From positions 186,001 through 250,000 of the forward strand of contig JAJQZP010000247.1 in NCBI GenBank assembly GCA_025403435.1: a DNA stretch of 64,000 nt, in the 5' to 3' direction. Under the pieces are notes generated by a model that worked only from the letters and a program-made list of their open reading frames with translations, was not told the origin of the DNA and searched no databases. This document shows, in pieces, positions 59,966-64,000 of the stretch. Positions within the stretch are counted from its first letter, which is position 1, and each line of letters starts with the position of its first letter. Origin of the DNA: Artocarpus heterophyllus. Taxonomy: Eukaryota > Streptophyta > Magnoliopsida > Rosales > Moraceae. The translations under genes were made by a program, and so were the position numbers.

Positions 59966-62324
59966 TTATCTAGAATCAGATTTACAAGTGTCACCTTTTT
60001 TTAACATCAAATTTGTAAGTTGATATGCTTCATCAACTAAACGCTTATCTTTCTTAATTGGTTCAGTTTTATAATTTTCCAATTCAGTAGATTTTTTCAA
60101 CATATTGAACACATTGAATTCGAAAGTCATATTTTCAAAAGACAATTTTAGGATACCATTTCTACAATTAATCAGGCCATTTGAAGTCGTAAGAAATGGA
60201 CGACCTAAAATTTCAGGGACTTGAAAATTTAAAGTGGAAAGGGGTTGGGCATCCAAAACAATAAAGTCCACTGGGAAGTAAAACTTATCAATTTAAACTA
60301 ACATATCCTCAACTATTTCTCTTGGAAATTTTACATATCGATCAGCTAATTGAAGTGTAATATAAGTTGGCTTAAGTTCACCTAAACCTAGTTGCAGATA
60401 GACAGAATAAGGTAAAAGGTTGACACTAGCACCAAGATCTAACAATGCATAGTCAATTTAAGGGTTTTCTATGATACAAGAAATTGTGAGATAGCCTAGA
60501 TCTTTTTATTTCAATGGTGAATCATGTTGAATGATGGGACTAACATTTTCAGTTAAAAATACAGTTTTAGTCAATTATGCATCCTTTTAACTATATAACA
60601 ATTTTAAAAAAAAATTAGCATAAGATGGGGCTTGTTTGATTGCATCTAAAAGTGGAATGTTAATTTGAACTTGCTTGAAACGTTCAAAAATTTCAGCATT
60701 GTTATCAAACTTCTCTTTTGAAAGCAAAGTTTGTCGAAAATAAACTTTCGAAACAAATTTCTCTTTAGAAACAACATTTTCTTTCTCAAAACTTCCCTCA
60801 ATACTATTAACTTTATTATCATTCTCCAAAGCTATGTCAACAATTTTATCTACAGTTTTACTTTGAAGAGTTGAAACAAAATTAATAATTTCTTGTTGTG
60901 ATGAAGAACTTAAAGAGGCAATTTCATTGGTAGATGAATATGTACAGGTTGAGCAGGGAATTTGTCTTTTTCCTTAATTGCAAGTGAAAAATTGAGCTTT
61001 CAAATAGATTCTTTAATCTCATTAATGTCTTGTGAAGTGTGAGTGTTAATGACTTCCTATTTTTAAATGAATTTTTGCAACATATCCTCAAGAGTTTTAA
61101 CTTGCAACTTAAACTTTCAAGAGGCAAAAAATTTTATGGAGGCTTTTGAAACTGTGGATTTGGTGGAAATTGTGAATTTTGAAATTGTTGTGGAAATGAG
61201 GGACGATTTTGAAAATATGGAGGTAACGCTGGTGGTTGTGGTTCATTTTTCCAATTAAATTTAGGATGATTTCTCTATTGTTGATTAAATGTGTAAGAAT
61301 GTGAAGATGGAAAAGGTTTCCTAACTTGATCCATTTGATTTGTATAATTTATCTATTCATAGGACTCTTCCTTAAAAACTAGGTAGTCATAAGTTGAGGG
61401 ACCTAGAGTTTGACAAACACTATACAGAGTTTCAACCTTAGGTTCCTAAATATTTTTATGTTCCACGGCTTCAATTTTGCTTGTCAAACTGGCAATCCTA
61501 GCACTTAGATCATTCTCTTGACTAAGTTGATAAGCGCCTCTTTGAGCATTAGTAAGATTAGACCTAATTAAGACTTCAAAAATTACATGTTCCCAATATT
61601 GAAAGCTTTTAGCTAAATTATCACAAAAATCTAACGCTTCATCAAGTTCTTTATCAAGGAATTCTCCATTACATATTGTTTCAATGAATTGATAGGTTTT
61701 AAGAGTTAAACCTTTGTAAACGAAACTAACATAAAGCCATTTTTCAAATTTATGATGTGGGCAAAAGTTTAATAAATCTTTAAATCATTCTCATCATTGA
61801 AAATAAACTTCCTTTACATTTTGGGAATAATTTTGAATTTATTTCTTCAAAGCATTGGTTTTATGTGATGAAAAGAATTTCTTCAAAAACTCAGTTTGCA
61901 TTTCTTGCTACGTACCAATTGACCTAGGCAAGTTTTAGCTTTGTTTTTTAAAGAAAAAGGAAAAAGCGTTAGCTTAACAATTTCGTTTGAAACATCATGG
62001 TCAGTGAAAATAGCACAAACATCTTCAAACTCTTTGTACAAGGATTTTCAAATCTAAACCATGAAAATTAGGAAGCAAATTGATCATTCCTGGTTTAAAC
62101 CTAAAGTTATGAGCTTTGAGAGGAAAACCTATACATGATTGAGTGGATTCTTGGGGTGGTTGCAAATAATCTCACATTAAATGAATAAGATTAATGAGTT
62201 GTTGATTACCAATGTTTTCATTATGAATACTTTCATCATTAGCTATTTTTGGTGAATGAGAGGACACAACAGAGACTAAAGGTGGTTCTAATCTTTTCCT
62301 AAGTAATCTATGAGTTTTAGACAT
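59966..62324 (-). pseudogene. Gypsy gag-protease remnant (Athila-like)
   Basis: On the minus strand a gag starts at 62324 (MSKTHRLLRKRLEPPL), with a gag domain spread over broken frames (GLTLKTYQFIETICNGEF near 61690, YWEHVIFEVLIRSNL near 61580). A proline/Asn-rich stretch follows near 61250-61150. The frame at 60829-60587 has FKQVQINIPLLDAIKQAPSYA, usual before the protease. 60271-59966 has FIVLDAQPLS, EILGRPFLTTSNGLINCRNG and KLSFENMTFEFN, the protease end. The RT, RNase H and integrase that should follow to the left are absent from the window, so the element is truncated. Confidence 0.82.
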
Positions 62325-63010
62325 ACAAGACCCAACTAGGATGTAAATTATTTCAAATATTTACAAAATTTTGTAGACAGACACTAAGCTTTTCCTTATT
62401 TGGGAAGAATAAAATAGCGAATGAAAAGCATCCGCCTTATTTATTTTGTAGATTTTGAGAATTATATTCTTTAAGAATGTTCCAAGGAAAGATTGGTGTG
62501 ACTAGGGCTTCTTATAAACCAATCTCCTTGTCAGAACAACATTCATGGAATGACTGGTGTTGAGAGAGTCTCCAAAAGTTATGGGTTATAAGAAAGAATT
62601 TTGAACTAGTACCAGTCCCCAAAAAGAACTTTCTTAAAAAAAAAATTTTCACAAAAACACAATTTTTTGTAATTATTATTAGAAACCTAATCTAAAATTT
62701 TATGAAGTTTTATTTTTAAGTCAAAACCTAAAACTAAACCTAAAGCTAACAAAATAAATATATTACAAAGAAAAGGAAAGAAAATAAAATTTTTATGATT
62801 TTTATGAATTTTTTAATTTTTTATTTTTATGAATAATGACATGAATAGTACCTTATGTGAGTAACTTATGAAAAACACATGCATATTTACATGAATAGTA
62901 TTTAACACCTACAAAACAACAAATATTAACAAAAGAAAACAAATAAAATAGAAAAGAAAAAGAAAAAGAAATATAATGTACAAAATATACTACACTGAAA
63001 ATAATACCGC
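62325..63010 (-). other. Leader of the minus-strand Gypsy element
   Basis: AT-rich, without a supported gene, between the PBS and gag. A 66-codon frame across 63126-62926 spans the PBS and LTR edge and is spurious. Confidence 0.5.
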
Positions 63011-63031
63011 TTCCCAACAATAGCACCAAAA
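63011..63031 (-). other. Primer binding site of the minus-strand Gypsy element
   Basis: On the minus strand the sequence is TTTTGGTGCTATTGTTGGGAA, a changed form of TTTTGGCGCCGTTGCCGGGGA used by Athila-type elements (tRNA-Asp). Its position upstream of gag and next to the LTR edge supports the reading. Confidence 0.72.
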
Positions 63032-63035
63032 GCTT

Positions 63036-64000
63036 GGCCAGGTTGTGTAAAACGCACTCCCAAATAACTCCAAGTATAAGTTTGTCTCAAGTAATAATTA
63101 CTCGATAAATCTGAGGTCGATCCCACAGGGAAGGATTTTATTCAGTTCTAGTATATTTATCATATTAACTTTTTCTTTTTATTTTAAATTAAAAAATATA
63201 AGGATTAATATTTATTATTTATAGAATTTATTTACAATATTTACACATTTTTACAGCCTTTTTCATGTTCAAATTTTGATATTTTGAAACTTTAATAACA
63301 AGAAATGTTGATAAAATTAAAATGAAATTTCAACAAGTATAGATAATTTAAAATAATTTAAACAAAATAACAACAATAATAATAGCAAATTAAAGGGATA
63401 AAACAATGATTATAATAAAACTGAGGTTTAAAGGTTTTATTCAGGCAATTAACTTAAATATATTTTAGTTTTTCTAATTATTTATTAATTATTTTAAGAT
63501 TTCATTATGCCACCCTATGTCGATAATAAATTAAGAATTATCAAGCATATGTATATAATGCAGCAAAAACACAACTTAAAAAACAGGCAGTATTTCAACA
63601 TAACTAAACCAAAATAACAGCCAAAATAATAAGTTAAGTATTTACCAAGCCATTCTATGTCTATGACCAATCAAGTTCTTCCAAAGTATTATCCATGCCA
63701 ATCTATGTCGTCGATAAATCAAAACCGAAATTTTGACAAAGTTCTAGCTAAGAAAATATTAAAATCTAAAGCTTTCGAAGAAAATAATTTAGCATTATAA
63801 CTACTTTAAAACTAACAAAAACTAAAATATTTAAGGTAATTTTGCAAGAGTTTCCCCCCTCATCTCAACTAGAAAGGAAATTTGAAAGACATATTTAATA
63901 AAATACTACGAATATTATTAAACATAATTTTTACAACAAACTGGGAAATATTTTACAAAAACTTAGACTAAAAAATGGACATTAAAGAAACTAAACTATT
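63036..64000 (-). repeat. 5' LTR of the minus-strand Gypsy element, cut by window edge
   Basis: On the minus strand the LTR end carries AATCCTTCCCTGTGGGATCG followed by ACCTCAGATTT, a common text near the end of Athila-type LTRs, then ACACAACCTGGCCA next to the PBS. The left end of the LTR (in its own direction) lies beyond 64000. Confidence 0.6.

Noticed and set aside
1..64000. tRNA, rRNA or other RNA genes
   Set aside because: None was recognised by eye. The tRNA-like matches seen are primer binding sites of retrotransposons, not genes.

Overview
The window looks like a repeat-dense nuclear segment of a flowering plant, most likely a eudicot. It is AT-rich, and one spliced glycosyltransferase gene of a plant family sits among plant-type Copia, Gypsy (Athila and chromovirus-like), LINE, CACTA and hAT elements. 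Nothing prokaryotic is present. The species cannot be read from the sequence.

Layout. 1-1359: the 3' part of a Gypsy-type LTR with a 528-bp foldback CACTA MITE inside it. 1408-1998: a CACTA transposase remnant. 2642-11985: a complete Copia element on the minus strand (TSD TTTGT, initiator-Met PBS), inserted into an old RNase H/LINE pseudogene. 12400-17451: the only convincing host gene, a two-exon, 426-residue Core-2/I-branching-type (BC10-like) glycosyltransferase on the minus strand. Its 3.8-kb intron carries a possible hAT remnant. 18866-22004: a non-autonomous CACTA element with TSD TGC, made of a ULP1 protease scrap, an AT minisatellite, a G-rich block and an array of double hairpins. 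22545-26552: a LINE split by a Gypsy-type solo LTR (23570-25976). 27528-32275: a CACTA element with an almost intact four-exon TNP2 transposase gene.

33319-45304: a second solo LTR of the same family as 23570-25976, itself split by a complete but decayed Copia element (33964-43647). 46190-46735: a LINE reverse transcriptase remnant. About 46740-57380: a decayed Athila-type Gypsy element with gag, pol and the extra 3' ORF. 57540-59165: a Gypsy protease scrap and a diverged LTR of the second Copia family. 59966-64000: a minus-strand Gypsy gag-protease remnant with its PBS and part of its 5' LTR.

How the parts relate. Almost everything except the glycosyltransferase gene is selfish DNA, and the nesting gives a relative insertion order. 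The host gene makes a type II, probably Golgi, membrane protein. The most unusual structures are the modular CACTA element at 18866-22004 and a GGCC-containing minisatellite shared by two otherwise unrelated LTR-element families. No clearly new biological system was found.
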